A DNA stretch of 64,000 nt, from NCBI RefSeq assembly GCF_932294415.1, contig NC_065544.1:20187351-20251350 (forward strand), written 5' to 3'. Numbering within the stretch: position 1 is the stretch's first letter; every line of letters starts with the position of its first letter. A program made the position numbers and the translations under genes. Positions 1-10,456 of the stretch are shown piece after piece. The DNA comes from Quercus robur (lineage: Eukaryota; Streptophyta; Magnoliopsida; Fagales; Fagaceae). Below the pieces are notes generated by a model. It was not told the origin of the DNA. It worked only from the letters and a program-made list of their open reading frames with translations, and did not search any database.

Positions 1-218
1 ACAAGAGCCAACTTTTAGTATATTACATATGACATAATTTTGTATGTTGTGAAATTTTCTTAAATTATAATTTTTTTTTTTTTCAAAAGAAAGTATATAA
101 TATCCAAAGTATTCCACCCATCTTTACATCAAACACACAATAGGATCACATAATACATCCTTAACTTATATGCACTAACCAACCAAACATAAGATTATGA
201 TAATAATTATCCAATCCT

Positions 219-790
219 TTTGTGTGGACTGCTGTATGGGATAGGATCCTTACAAGTGATAATTTGAGGGGTAGAGGTTTGGAGTTTGTCGATTGGTGTA
301 TCATGTGCCATAGTAATGGGGAGTCAGTGGATCATTTGTTACTACATTTTGGAAAGGCTTATCAGTTGTGGAGTTTGGTGTTTAGATCTTTTGGGTGTTC
401 TTGGGTCTTGCCAAATCGGTTGCGGATACCCTATTTGGTTGGTGGAATTGGCCTGGAAAGCATTTGTCTAGCATTTGGAATTTAGCTCCATTATGCTTGA
501 TGTGGTGTCTTTGCAGGGTGCAAAATAAGAGGACGTTTGAGGATATGGATAGTTTGGATGACCAGCTACTGGCCTCTTTAAGTGGCACTTTGTTTGACTA
601 GTCTCGCGCTTGGGGACTCACCTCTAGTGATTCTCTCCCAATGTTCCTTACCTCTCTCCTGTGTACTTAGTATCTCTTCCTTTCTTTTTCTTTATACTCT
701 TTCTTTTCCCTTTGTATTTTTCTCTCTGCCTTATGTTTTTCTGCATAAGGTAGTGTTCTTGAATATATATCTTTATTACCTATCAAAAAA
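219..790 (+). mobile_element. 5'-truncated L1-type LINE with 18-bp target-site duplication
   Basis: The insert encodes the C-terminal reverse-transcriptase zinc-binding (zf-RVT) end of a plant non-LTR retrotransposon. Recognisable pieces are FVDWCIMCHSNGESVDHLLL, a tryptophan-rich segment and the stretch LMWCLCRVQNKRTFED, spread over two frames. The 3' end has the T-rich trailer and terminal CTATCAAAAAA tail. An 18-bp direct repeat beginning TAATAATTATCC flanks it at 201-218 and 791-808, which is the hallmark of target-primed reverse transcription. It sits inside RAE1 intron 3, antisense to the gene. Frameshifts show it is dead. Confidence 0.85.
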
Positions 791-929
791 TAATAATTAT
801 CCAATCCTGTGCAACAAACCGCAAAGCTTCGCGTATCAATTTTAACTGTTTAGTGAATCAATTAATGTGAAATACACATAATATGGAATACAAGTTGTAA
901 ATATTGTTAAACAAAAACTCCATTGTTAC

Positions 930-1354
930 CGGCTGGTCATGCAATATCGATGCCCTGGGCATGCTGGCAAGACTTGTCCCACCACGGGTTATCTCCCAAC
1001 ATCGAACCTATACAACACAACACAAGTGTTTCAAACAAACATAAGATAACAAAGTTTCAGTTCAAACAAAATCAAATGGCATTATATATAACTTCATATA
1101 AATTTTCTTAGCAACCAAACAGAAATCAAACATACCTGGCTGTCCCAAGAGGTGGCGACGAGGAAGTTGGCTTTGGGACTAAAACTGAGGCTTGAGACAG
1201 AGTCATTCGGAGGTTGACCCACCTACGAAAAAGTTAACCATAGTAAGCAAAATTTGTGAGAGAGTCAAAGGAAACACTGGGATTTGCAAAGGCAGTACCT
1301 ACTTACCTCGAATGAATTGTTTGGATTTGGATTGGACACTAAGAAATTCGACAT
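930..1354 (-). CDS. RAE1: RAE1 mRNA export factor (WD40), 5' part only, three exons
   Basis: RAE1 is a WD40 beta-propeller protein of the nuclear pore that works in mRNA export and the spindle checkpoint. Reading the minus strand, exon 1 is 1354-1307 (16 codons), exon 2 is 1222-1136 (29 codons) and exon 3 is 1007-930 (26 codons). All junctions are phase 0, with GT donors and AG acceptors visible. The 71 residues include SVSSLSFSPKANFLVATSWD followed across the next junction by VRCWEITRGG and then ASILHDQP. These match the amino end and first propeller blade of plant RAE1 closely. The start is the ATG at 1354-1352, directly ahead of an Asn/Pro-rich leader like that of the family. The donor after exon 3 (CCG|GTAACA) opens an intron that runs off the left edge, so most of the gene is outside the window. 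Identity is secure; the rest of the protein is unseen. Confidence 0.9.
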
Positions 1355-1560
1355 TGAAGAAGCTTCACAAGTAAAATGGGGAACAGAGTGAGAGAGAGAG
1401 AGAGAGAAAGTCACATAAATTCTCCTCTCTTTTGCTTTGTTTGGAGGGAAAGGGACAGAGAGAGAGAGAGTGAGAGTTGAGAATGAATAAATACAGCAAG
1501 GAGAGTTGTGTGGTGTGAGTGTGTGGACTGAGGGAGGTTGTAAAAGCTACGCTATGTTTT
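1355..1560 (-). promoter_or_regulatory. RAE1 5' leader and proximal promoter with GA/CT tracts
   Basis: This stretch lies just upstream of the RAE1 start codon. It holds two CT-rich tracts on the gene strand (GA runs at about 1389-1406 and 1457-1472 on the plus strand), as often seen in plant 5' leaders. No clear TATA box was identified, and the transcription start is inferred only roughly. Confidence 0.4.
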
Positions 1561-2149
1561 CGTAATCGTCCCTTGGCTTTGGTTCAACCATTTTTTTTTT
1601 TTTTTTTAACTAGCCTTATTGAAATTTTGAATTTTAAAATAAAAATTGGTAATAAAATGCAAAACTAATCTCCAAGTTTTAGATTTATTCGTTTCTCAAA
1701 AAAAAAAAAAATAGATTTATTCAATTAAGGTAATCCTTCAAACTTTTGTTAAAAAATTTTCAAAAAAAAAGTTTGAAAAATATTTTTCAATCATGAATTT
1801 TTTTAAATAAAAAAAATGTGAAGATAAATCTAAAAAGTTGAAAAATTAACCATAACAGATAACAAAAATGGATGAAAAAGTTTTAATTGAATAAACTTGA
1901 AAATTAGAAGATTGAAATGAAAAAAAATAAAGTTAAAATACTAAAATGAAATATGAAAAAACCTAGAGGGTCAATTTTGCATCTTTGCCTTTTTTTTAGC
2001 AGATAAAAATGGTGATTCGGATGGGAGAAGATAAAAGAAAAAAAATTTAAACTTATGAACTTTTTTAAAAATAGTAAATTACTCTATTAACCAGTTTATG
2101 TTTTTAATTTAAAATTATTTAACTAAAGAATAGGGATATTTTTTAGAGT
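1561..2149. other. AT-rich intergenic DNA, nothing recognised
   Basis: This is very AT-rich DNA with long A and T runs and only short open frames. I see no gene, element terminus or regulatory motif that can be supported. Confidence 0.5.
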
Positions 2150-3235
2150 TTAAGAATTTGTGTGGGGATATTTTAGTACACAAAATAATGAAACTCAAAC
2201 AGATAATCATGTTATTAATAGTATAAATAGATATTCATTGCCCTTTAAATTTGCATGAATTTCTCATTTCATTTCTAAAAATTTAAAAAGTTTATTTATT
2301 CATAGTCTATGCCATGGACTTTAAGCTGTGGATTCTAAATAAAACTTCTAAATAATTTTTTTTCCTCCATCATGTTTCTCCGTATCCCATAAAATTAGAC
2401 ACCACCTCTCTTTGCACTTTCAAACATTTTTTCTATATTTAGATTATATCAACTTGGATTTATTTTTTATAGATTTGAACACGTACAAAAAAGAAAAAGG
2501 TGAGAGAAAAACAAAAACGGAGGGATACATTTTTTTTTTAATTAATGTGGTTTTTTTTTATATAAGAACCTAGGTTTTTTTGTTTTGGTTAGAAAATTGA
2601 TATGAATGTTATTTCAATTTGCAAAAAAAAAAAAAAAAAAAAAAAGCCTTTGAGCACACACTCATTAGGGTTGTAAAATATTTGTGTGAAGATATTTTAG
2701 TACGCCAAATAATGAAATTCAAACCATGAATCATGTTATTAATAGTATAGATAGATATTCTTTGTCCTTTAAATTTGCATGAATTTCTCATTTCATTTCC
2801 AAAAATTTAAATAGTTTGTTTTATTCATGGTCTACGCCATGGACTTTAAACCGTGGACTCTAAATAAAACTTCTAAATTTTAAGTAAATTTAAAGAAACA
2901 TTTTTTTTCTCCATTGTGTTTCTCCATATCCCATAAAATTAGGCAACACCTCTCTTTACACTTTCTAACTTTTTTATTTATTTAGATTATATCAACTTGG
3001 ATTTATTTTTTATAGATTTGAACACGTACAAAAAAGAAAAAGGTGAGAGAAAAACAAAAACAAAGAGATACACTTTTTTTATATAATTAATGTGGTTTTT
3101 TTTATATAAGAACCTGGGCTTTTTTCTTTTGTTGGTTAGAAAATTGATATGAATGTTATTTCAATTTGCAAAAAATAAAAAATAAAAAATAAATAGAAGA
3201 GTCTTTAAGTACGCGCTCATTAGGGTTGTAAAATA
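2150..3235. repeat. Two-copy tandem direct repeat, unit about 525-540 bp
   Basis: The segment from about 2155 to 2675 recurs from about 2676 to 3232. Shared landmarks in both copies are ATTTTAGTAC, ATCATGTTATTAATAGTATA, AAATTTGCATGAATTTCTCA, GCCATGGACTTTAA, AGATTATATCAACTTGGATT and GAACACGTACAAAAAAGAAA, in the same order. The first copy ends in a pure A run (about 2622-2645), the second in an interrupted AAAAATAAAA run. Both are followed by CTCATTAGGGTTGTAAAATA. This is a local tandem duplication of non-coding DNA; divergence suggests it is not recent. Confidence 0.8.
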
Positions 3236-3272
3236 TTTTGCTTCAAATATGTTTGGAGCTTTAGGCTCCAAT

Positions 3273-4665
3273 TAGGGTTGTAGTTGATTCGAGTATTAAA
3301 AGTACAAGCTTGTTCGTGTAAATTTTTTTCAAACATAAGTGAGCTCGAGTTCATCCCCAAACAAAATTTTATGTTTAAGCTTAGCTCATTTTCTTGTCAA
3401 CCAATCTTAAGCTTATTCACGAGTTACTTAACTAACTTATTTTTTTCCTATATATTAAAACTATGACTAAAATGTTTTACCTCTTCATAATTTTATGAAT
3501 ATTTATTATGAATTGATTGTTTATATCATTAATAAGTTACAAATAGTAATTTAATGTTATATGAATCTATTAACAAACTTATACAATCAAATTTCCAATT
3601 GTAAGGGCACATTTTGGTTCCTAAGCCCAAAAAGTAAAAGGATTAAAGTCCAAAGAGCCCGACACAGTGAATTTGTAGAGAGCGAGCTAGAAACTAGACT
3701 TCAATGAATTAGACAATAATCACAGTAGGTTGAAGACGACAAAAAAACAAAGATAAACGGGTTTTATGCAAAGAAAATCTTCCTCAGCAAAGTTCAAGGA
3801 GAGTAGTTCTTGTATATATCTCTCTTGAATTCGATTACAAGTCCATTCTTATTGCTACAGTATTTTTTCTATAGATTCTCAGATGATCCCCCTATAATTG
3901 GGGTCTTTCTTCTTTAAATTACCCTGTTTTGCTTCAACTCAGCCCTCCACGTGTAAATCAAGCTGCTAGCTTTAATCCTTGTCCCAGCCCCTTCCTAAAG
4001 TCTTTGGGAGTATTTATAAGGCTGAATATTACTGTTCAAATATTACCTCCACATTAATGCAACTAGAGAGTTAGCTGTAGAGCATTCAATGAGGAGGTAG
4101 CAGCTTTCCTCTAAATATTTCTCAACTTCTCTTTGTCCTATTCTCTCTTGATGCTCATCCTCACCAGTAAGATTATCTGATGTATCGTTCTTGGCAGTAA
4201 GTCAACCCTTTGACCTCTACCCTACTTAGCCGAGGAGGCATCTCTCCTCAAACTACTTTCCCAAACTTTTATGTACATAATCCTTCCATTACTTACTGAT
4301 TCATACATCTCCGTTAGTGTCTAACCGTCCTCGGACTGCTAAATGTCCTCGAACAAGCCCCATGGCTGAATATACATTTTTGGGCCTTTCATCCACACAC
4401 ATGTCTATATAAATATATTTTTATTTTTTAGATAAGTATACATACAAAAATATGATATTATATATAGTTAAACTGAATCCTCATGTTTGGCTCATTTGGC
4501 ATGAACACATTATTATGCTTGAGTTTGGCTCGTTTAATAATCGGGTTTAAATTTAAGCAAAATCAAATATAATCGGCTTATTTTCTAAACAAACAAATAT
4601 AAACAAACTTTTTCTTAAGCAAAATCAAGCTATTTAATAAACAACTTGGTTCATTTACAACCCTA
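3273..4665. mobile_element. hAT-like non-autonomous element with TAGGGTTGTA termini
   Basis: The ends are TAGGGTTGTAG at the left and, read on the other strand, TAGGGTTGTAAATG at the right. This resembles Ac/hAT terminal inverted repeats. The flanks GCTCCAAT (3265-3272) and ACTCCAGA (4666-4673) match at 5 of 8 positions, consistent with a decayed 8-bp hAT target duplication. No transposase is present. An LTR-like sequence sits inside it, so the original element was about 0.6 kb. Confidence 0.55.
3600..4397 (+). mobile_element. Solo LTR-like sequence (same family as 46421-47202)
   Basis: It begins TGTAAGGGCACATTTTGGTT and shares many blocks with the better preserved solo LTR at 46421-47202. 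These include the CCCAA...AAAG opening, the TTTGTAGAGA block and the GAGGAGG/CCTCGGA blocks near the 3' end. No internal retrotransposon sequence adjoins it. A clean target duplication was not found, and the right edge is approximate. Confidence 0.6.
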
Positions 4666-4822
4666 ACTCCAGATACCAATAAAAAAATTGCGTGTGTCTT
4701 ATCATGTGCAATGCATATGACTCACTTGATTGGTTAGGTTAAATGAGTTGTGCATTGCACATGATAAAAACTAATGTTATTTTCCTATTAATGGTTGGAG
4801 CCCAAAGCTCTAAACATGTTTA

Positions 4823-5320
4823 AGCCAAACTTTTTCCTATTTGATTTTAAAGTCACACAACTCATTAAAAAAATAATTTAACGAAAACTAAACATGAATG
4901 GTCTCTTTAGTTGCCATATAATAGGTTGGAACAATATAACTTCAAACATGTTTAGACTAGAGTCAAAGTTTTTCATTTTTTTCAATAGTTTAAGAACAAA
5001 ATCATGAAGAAAAAAGAACAATTTACAATTATGTGTGTGTGTGTGTGTGTGTGCACGCCAAAATTGAAAGAAAATTTAATTAAATTCAAAAATTGAAGTC
5101 TAATTTTGTGTCATGTGTCAAATCAATTTTTTAATTTTGGTGCACATATTTATTACTCATTGCAAGAATCAAGGATTTTGTTAGTTTTATATTAAAGGTG
5201 GCTTCACTTTCAACAAGAATTACTTCTTTTTTAAAATATAATAATTCTATAGCATATTGAAATTTTAGTATTCAAATTTTTATTTATTTTAAAACAACTA
5301 GAATTTCCTATAAAAAATTA
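4823..5320. other. AT-rich spacer with a TG microsatellite
   Basis: This stretch contains a (TG)n run at about 5033-5052 and otherwise AT-rich unannotatable sequence. Its last nine bases, AAAAAATTA, are the left target duplication of the adjacent Mutator-like element. Confidence 0.6.
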
Positions 5321-5886
5321 GGGATAATTACACATAACCCACCTGTGGTTTGGGCGAAAATCACTTTGCCTACCCGTGGTTTGAAAAGTATCACTTAACC
5401 CACCTGTGGTATGTTTCCGTCAATCTCCGTAACCCACCTCAAGCCCAGCCGTTACAAAAACACCTCTTAACCCCAAAACACAACATAACGCGAATCAAAA
5501 CACCAAAAACTCATAAACTTTTCGAGAGAGAGACCTGTGGTGATATCAACGTGTTCTTCATGGTTTGGAGTGTCTAGAGGGGGAGAAAACATAAGTTTTG
5601 CAACATCGAAGCTAGGGAAGGTAGTTTCAGTAAAAAAAATCAAGGTATTTGTGTCTGTTCTCGATTTAGGGTTTCAGATTTTGTTCAAGTGCCAAAACAA
5701 AAAATAGCACAAAAATGAAAGAAAAACAAGATCAAAAGGGAGAGTTTTGTGAAAATTAATATTTGAACCCTATATTCAAAACTCCTAATTTCACCTCTCC
5801 CTGTAATCAAAACTCGTATATTTGGACCCTATATTCTAAAGACCCCCTTTGTTTTCACCTCTCCCTGTATTCAAAACCTCGATGGA

Positions 5887-6090
5887 TTAAACCGCAACCG
5901 GCATAAGAGCCTTGAGCATTTGGATGAAGGAGACAGAGAGGTAGATGTAGGTGGAGTTAGAGAACCAGAGGGAAAGGGAGTACAGAGCTCCAATGGGTAC
6001 CACAGATTTGAGGTAAAGGTCACAAGTCATGGTGGATGGGAGTTCCACGACCTTGAAAACTTTGATGAGAACTGGGTTTTTGATTTTTTG
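5887..6090 (-). pseudogene. Captured fragment of a sugar-phosphate/phosphate translocator
   Basis: The minus-strand frame reads [40 protein letters not shown] and [15 protein letters not shown]. This matches an internal transmembrane stretch of plant triose-phosphate-translocator-family proteins of the endomembrane/plastid drug-metabolite transporter superfamily. About 60 residues are present from a family of roughly 350. It is fused in frame upstream to a PKNQ-type low-complexity repeat derived from a local tandem repeat (about 6070-6195). It is a captured exon fragment, not a working transporter. Confidence 0.82.
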
Positions 6091-6195
6091 GAACTGGGTT
6101 TTTTGATTTTTAGGAACTGGGTTTTTAGGATGGGTACTTTGATTTTTAGGAACTGGGTTTTTAGGATGGGTACTTTGATTTTTAGGAACTGGGGT
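6066..6195. repeat. Minisatellite, about 38-bp units inside the Pack-MULE
   Basis: Repeats of GAACTGGGTTTTTAGGATGG followed by GTACTTTGATTTTTAG occur in two near-perfect copies, with shortened copies to the left. On the minus strand they read as repeated [12 protein letters not shown]. Slippage expansion inside the element is the simplest explanation. Confidence 0.75.
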
Positions 6196-6249
6196 TTTTT
6201 TTTTGGTTGAAAAATATTCGTTTTTGTGCCCCCTGCTTATTGTATAATG

Positions 6250-6615
6250 GAAGCTGTGAGGAAGAGGCATCATAATTCTGCGGCTACTGCAGCAGCTGTA
6301 GGACTGATTCCAAGTCTTCTTCTGTGTGATCATATACCTCTAGATTTGCATCCTTTGGCACAGGATTTTCAAAATCAGAAGCAATATAGCTGCTTTCTTC
6401 ACCTTCATCGCAGGTTGCCACTTCAGTTTTCTCATCCATTTTTTTTTCTTTAAGCGACAGAGGACAAAGGCTCTCTGGTGAGGAAGAGTTACTGTTGGTT
6501 GATACTCGTGCATAACCCAGCTGGTCCTGACCCCATCACGAACACGACCTCTATGGAACACTAGAGTCTTCTTTGTACCAATCACATTGTCGGTGCCTTT
6601 GTCGGTACCCATTTC
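6250..6615 (-). pseudogene. Captured fragment of a NAC-domain transcription factor
   Basis: Read on the minus strand, about 6612-6440 encodes [18 protein letters not shown] then [20 protein letters not shown]. This is the C-terminal part of the NAC DNA-binding domain (the IG.KKTLVF.GR...WVMHEY core). An acidic tail in a neighbouring frame follows, ending LESVLQLLQ and a stop near 6290, so at least one frameshift separates the two parts. The first NAC subdomains are missing. It is a piece of host coding sequence inside the Pack-MULE and cannot make a full NAC protein. The parent gene is not in the window. Confidence 0.82.
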
Positions 6616-6998
6616 AGATCGTGGTCAGTTATAGTGATTTTGGGACAAAAGCAATTGTGGGTTTGGTTTAGAAATTTGAGATCTTGTGAAGTTTTTGTTG
6701 GATTGGGGGTTATACTATCTATAAAAAAGTGGTTAAAGATGATGTCCAGATCGTATACCAATACCACTTTTTGATCTTGTTTCTCTTTTATTTTTGTGCT
6801 ATTTTTTGTTTTGGGAGGAGAGAGATATAAAATTTGAGAAAAAATACATGTTTACCCTTGATTTTAACAGAGGTGGGTTACGGAAAACAAACGGAACATA
6901 GCACAGGTAGGTTAAGTGATACTTTTCAAACCACGGGTAGGCAAAGTGATTTTCGCCCAAACCACAGGTGGGTTTAGTGTAATTATCCCAAAAAATTA

Positions 6999-7378
6999 AA
7001 AAAAAAAAAAAAAAAAAAAAAACTAGAAAACTCCTTTAAAAAAAACAAAGAACCTTATCATTTGAAAGAGGAAATAATATATTGAATCTAAATTGAGTAA
7101 GATAATTCAAGAATAAAATACTATATTTATAACCCTATAATATAAATAATTTATATTGTAAAATATCTCTCAAATTATATTTTCAATCATGTATCAATTT
7201 TTTTTTTTTTACAAAGAGCATACACTATATTACTTATACTAATTTTTTGCCACCAGCAACCTCTAGATGGTTGATAAGTGTCTAAATTCTATTGGCCGAT
7301 GTATAAGAAATCATTTAAGTAACTAAGTAATTAGTTACAAGAAGATTAGAATATAGCTACTTGAAATGCCCTGTATCA
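6999..7378. other. AT-rich spacer
   Basis: A long A run (about 7001-7021) follows the Mutator target duplication; the rest is AT-rich with no recognised feature. Confidence 0.5.
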
Positions 7379-7999
7379 AAGCATCCACATTAGTGGAGCC
7401 ATAAATTTAGCAATTTGGCTCACAAAAAGCTATTTTATCTATTTTACCATCACATTTTACAAAACATCCAACATCGATGGTTTTATTTTAGCTTTCAACA
7501 CAATAGAATAATATAAACAATACAATAAAATAATATATCTATTACAATAAAATAATATTTCCACTACAATAAAATAATATATCCACTACAATAAACAACA
7601 ATCGCAACCACTGCAACTGTCACCACCACTGCCACTGTCACATGAGAACAAATAATCTTCTAGTGTAACAATAATATTTTTTCAATCCCAAATTATAAAT
7701 ATACAATTTTTTTTTTACTAATACAATTTTTCAATCATTAAGAAGCAATCTTTGAACAATGTAAGCCATGAAGTGGAGAAACCTTATCAAAAAACATATA
7801 AAATGAAACACATATTATGGCTGGAACAGTGTAATCCATAGATTACTCACATACATAACTCATATCAAACTACAATAAAAACTCACATCAATAACTCAAC
7901 ACTCAAAGTTCCTATGACTCATGCTTCTCAACATATATATAAAAAAAAAAAAGAAAAAAAAGTTCCTACGACTCACCTTGCAATTGTCATAAATGTTCA

Positions 8000-8980
8000 A
8001 CGAGGTCCAACTGGAGTTGAGAATGAATTTCTCAGTCTCTAATGTGTTCATAACTTTGAATGTATGTTACAAATCCATCAGCTTGTTCCCGTGACACTTG
8101 TATAAGAGGATTATCCACTCCATCAATTTGTTCATAATTCGAGTATACCACTTCATTATCATCTCACTCATCTTCAACAATCATGTTATGGAGAATTATG
8201 CACGCTTTCATGATCTCTTGGAGTGTTTCAAGATGGAAAAATCATGCAGGTCCACAAACAATTGCGAAACATGCTTGAAGCACTCCAAATGCACACTCAA
8301 CATCCTTTCTACACGCCTCTTGGGTTGTTGCAAATAATTTTCGTTTCTGTCATTGCAGAGCTGGGATTGTTTTCACAAATGTTGGCCACTTTGGATATAT
8401 GCCATCAATAAAGTAATATCCCATTTTATAGTCATGACCTTTGATTGAGTAATTAACTGAGGAGCACGACGTTGTGCAAGCTCATAAAATATATGAGTTC
8501 GCTCTAACACATTAATGTCATTATTTAACCCAAGTAACCTAAAAAATGCATGTCATATTCAAAGATCATATGATGCTATTGCTTCCAAAATAATAATATG
8601 CTCATGAATATAACCACAATATTGACATTTCCATGCAGCTAGACAATTTTTCCATTTTCAATGCATGCAATCAATTGAACCCAAAATACTTGGGAAACCC
8701 TGGCGTTTGCCATGAGATAACAATCTAACAATGTCTTCGTTATTTGGCTTTCTGAAGTATTTCTCAGATAAAACATCAACCACCATAGTAACAAATTTTT
8801 TCAAATTTTGTAATGCAGTGGTTTCTCCAATCTGCACATATTCATCCATAAAATCACTCAATACTCCATACACAAACATTCTAAGTGCAGCGATTATCTT
8901 TTATAAGGAAGATAGATCAAGTTTGTTGACACTATTTTTTTATGGACAAAGTAAAATTCATGAGCTTCTACCTTAGATTG

Positions 8981-9015
<35 letters not shown>

Positions 9016-9312
9016 CATTTGAAATCTTATACGACATAAAATTGGAGGAAGTACTAGTGAAGGGGCAAAGTAGTCAAGAAAAAACCTCTCATTGCCTGCC
9101 AAATGATTACGTTGGATATAGCGATAACGTTTACATTGTGATGTTGAACCCATGACAACTTCTTTAATTATCTCATCCTCATCTGAGTCATCAAGAAGCA
9201 ATTTGCAAAACAAAGAGTGACCTATGGATGCAACCTTCAAAACAATTGGAAAGCAATTATAACTATAGATGCAAGAAACATAAGCAATCCATGCTTTTAG
9301 TGCCATAAGCAA
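8000..9312 (-). pseudogene. Harbinger 1 transposase (HARBI1/ALP1-like), broken
   Basis: The best open piece (8879-8658) reads VYGVLSDFMDEYVQIGETTA then LSHGKRQGFPSILGSIDCMH. This includes the IDCMHW block that carries the first catalytic aspartate of the PIF/Harbinger DDE nuclease. The N-terminal part (9312-9040) reads DDSDEDEIIKEVVMG and HLAGNERFFLDYFAPSLVLP. A 30-plus A/T run at about 8979-9011, several frameshifts and stops break the frame. The C-terminal part survives only as scattered homology to the better copy at 19450-20669. Known role of the family: excision and insertion at TTA/TAA targets, with the Myb-like partner bringing it to the termini. Confidence 0.8.
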
Positions 9313-9849
9313 TTATTACGCCCATAAGCGCACACGCATAAGTCAAAACATAAGCAAAATGAATAATAAATTTTCTTCCCATATCGATCCAAGTTTTTAA
9401 TGCCATAATATTAAACATTAGTACAACATGAGCCAACAATGAGGAAATAGTAGTGTGCAAGACAGATATAATACTAAGAAAGCATTTGGGTTTATACAAT
9501 CATCTAATTTAAGATTAAAGGCAAGTGACATAAGTTATTACCAAAATACATAAAAGCCTATCATAAGCTACTACCAAAATACATAAAGGCCTATCATAAG
9601 TTATTATCAAAATACATGAAGGCCTAATCTACATTAAAAAAAAATGGTTATACCAAAGCGTCATCTACATGTGTCAACCTTTTCCTAACATTACAAAATA
9701 CACAAACGCCTAAGCTACATCCAAATTAAGGTCAAACCCACTATTTACTTAAACTTCGTTTTGCCATGATTCTCTCTTAGAGTTGTTTATAAAAAAAAAA
9801 ATAAAAAATAAATAAAAAATAAATAAATTTGTGCTCCGGTCAAGACACT

Positions 9850-10456
9850 TGTATATTTCATCATGATTCTCTCCTCCTCTAACATAAGGTGGATCTCAAG
9901 TTTTTCCCTCTCAATCCTGACTTCTTCCTTCTCAATATCAACTTTTCCACTTTGATATGAAGACCCTCTTTTTCTTGTTCTTGTGATTCTTCAATAAATT
10001 TCATTTTCTTGCCTAAATATTTCCCAACATCTTTTCCAATAACTTTTGTTCTTTCGATTGGCCTTTTCGACCTTCCTACCAATTAGTCTCTCAAAATTGG
10101 AAGTGTCACCAAGTTTGGACCCACCATCTCCCTCGCCAATAGATATTGAATCCGAAGTTGAAGTTATGAATGTTCTTGATCTTTCCTTAGGATCACCCCC
10201 CTTTTGTTGGTCCTTCAATATGGGCTAACAATGTTCAAGTTGAAAGACTCTCCCATAGTTGTTTTTATACAAAGCCTTCGTGTTGACATTCTAAAAAAAA
10301 TTAAAAGAAATATAATATGATTAGTATCTTCAAACTATTGGTAAATGGATATGTTAACATTATTGTAATATAATTTAAACCTTATCTTGTTCAATTGTAC
10401 CACTTTGATGAATTGCGTTAACTTTAGTCATGCACCCATAAAACCTATTTGTCTCC
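9850..10456 (-). pseudogene. Harbinger 1 accessory Myb/SANT protein, C-terminal part
   Basis: Minus-strand frames read MKDQQKGGDPKERSRTFITS, GRSKRPIERTKVIGKDVGKY and a charged coiled-coil-like tail. They correspond to the NAM-associated-type C-terminal domain of the plant Harbinger second gene (often annotated 'glutathione S-transferase T3-like'). The homologous region of element 2 is 18375-18955. It is frameshifted. At 10457 the sequence switches abruptly to the left end of the inserted hAT element. Confidence 0.7.

Larger units (their letters stand above)
3239..4822. mobile_element. Foldback MITE, interrupted by a nested hAT-like element
   Basis: The left end GTTTGGAGCTTTAGGCTCCAA (about 3250-3270) is mirrored at about 4792-4822 by sequence whose reverse complement contains GTTTAGAGCTTTGGGCTCCAA. 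The two arms form a small inverted-repeat element. The left arm is broken at 3272, where another element inserted. A TGCAATGCAC-type palindromic segment lies in the right part. Exact outer borders are approximate. Confidence 0.55.
5321..6989 (-). mobile_element. Pack-MULE (Mutator-like) carrying two host gene fragments
   Basis: Terminal inverted repeats of roughly 95-100 bp begin GGGATAATTACA and include AACCCACCTGTGGTTTGGGC and AAAATCACTTTGCC. They are mirrored at about 6885-6989. A perfect 9-bp direct repeat AAAAAATTA flanks the element (5312-5320 and 6990-6998), the target-duplication length expected of Mutator-like transposons. The 1669-bp element encodes no transposase. Its interior carries a NAC-domain fragment and a sugar-phosphate/phosphate translocator fragment, both on the minus strand, plus a short tandem repeat. 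This fits the known Pack-MULE class. Borders are well supported by TIR plus duplication. Confidence 0.88.

Noticed and set aside
5887..6333. 148-codon open frame as a genuine host protein
   Set aside because: It joins a transporter fragment to a minisatellite-derived PKNQ repeat within a Pack-MULE; no start context or full domain supports a real gene.
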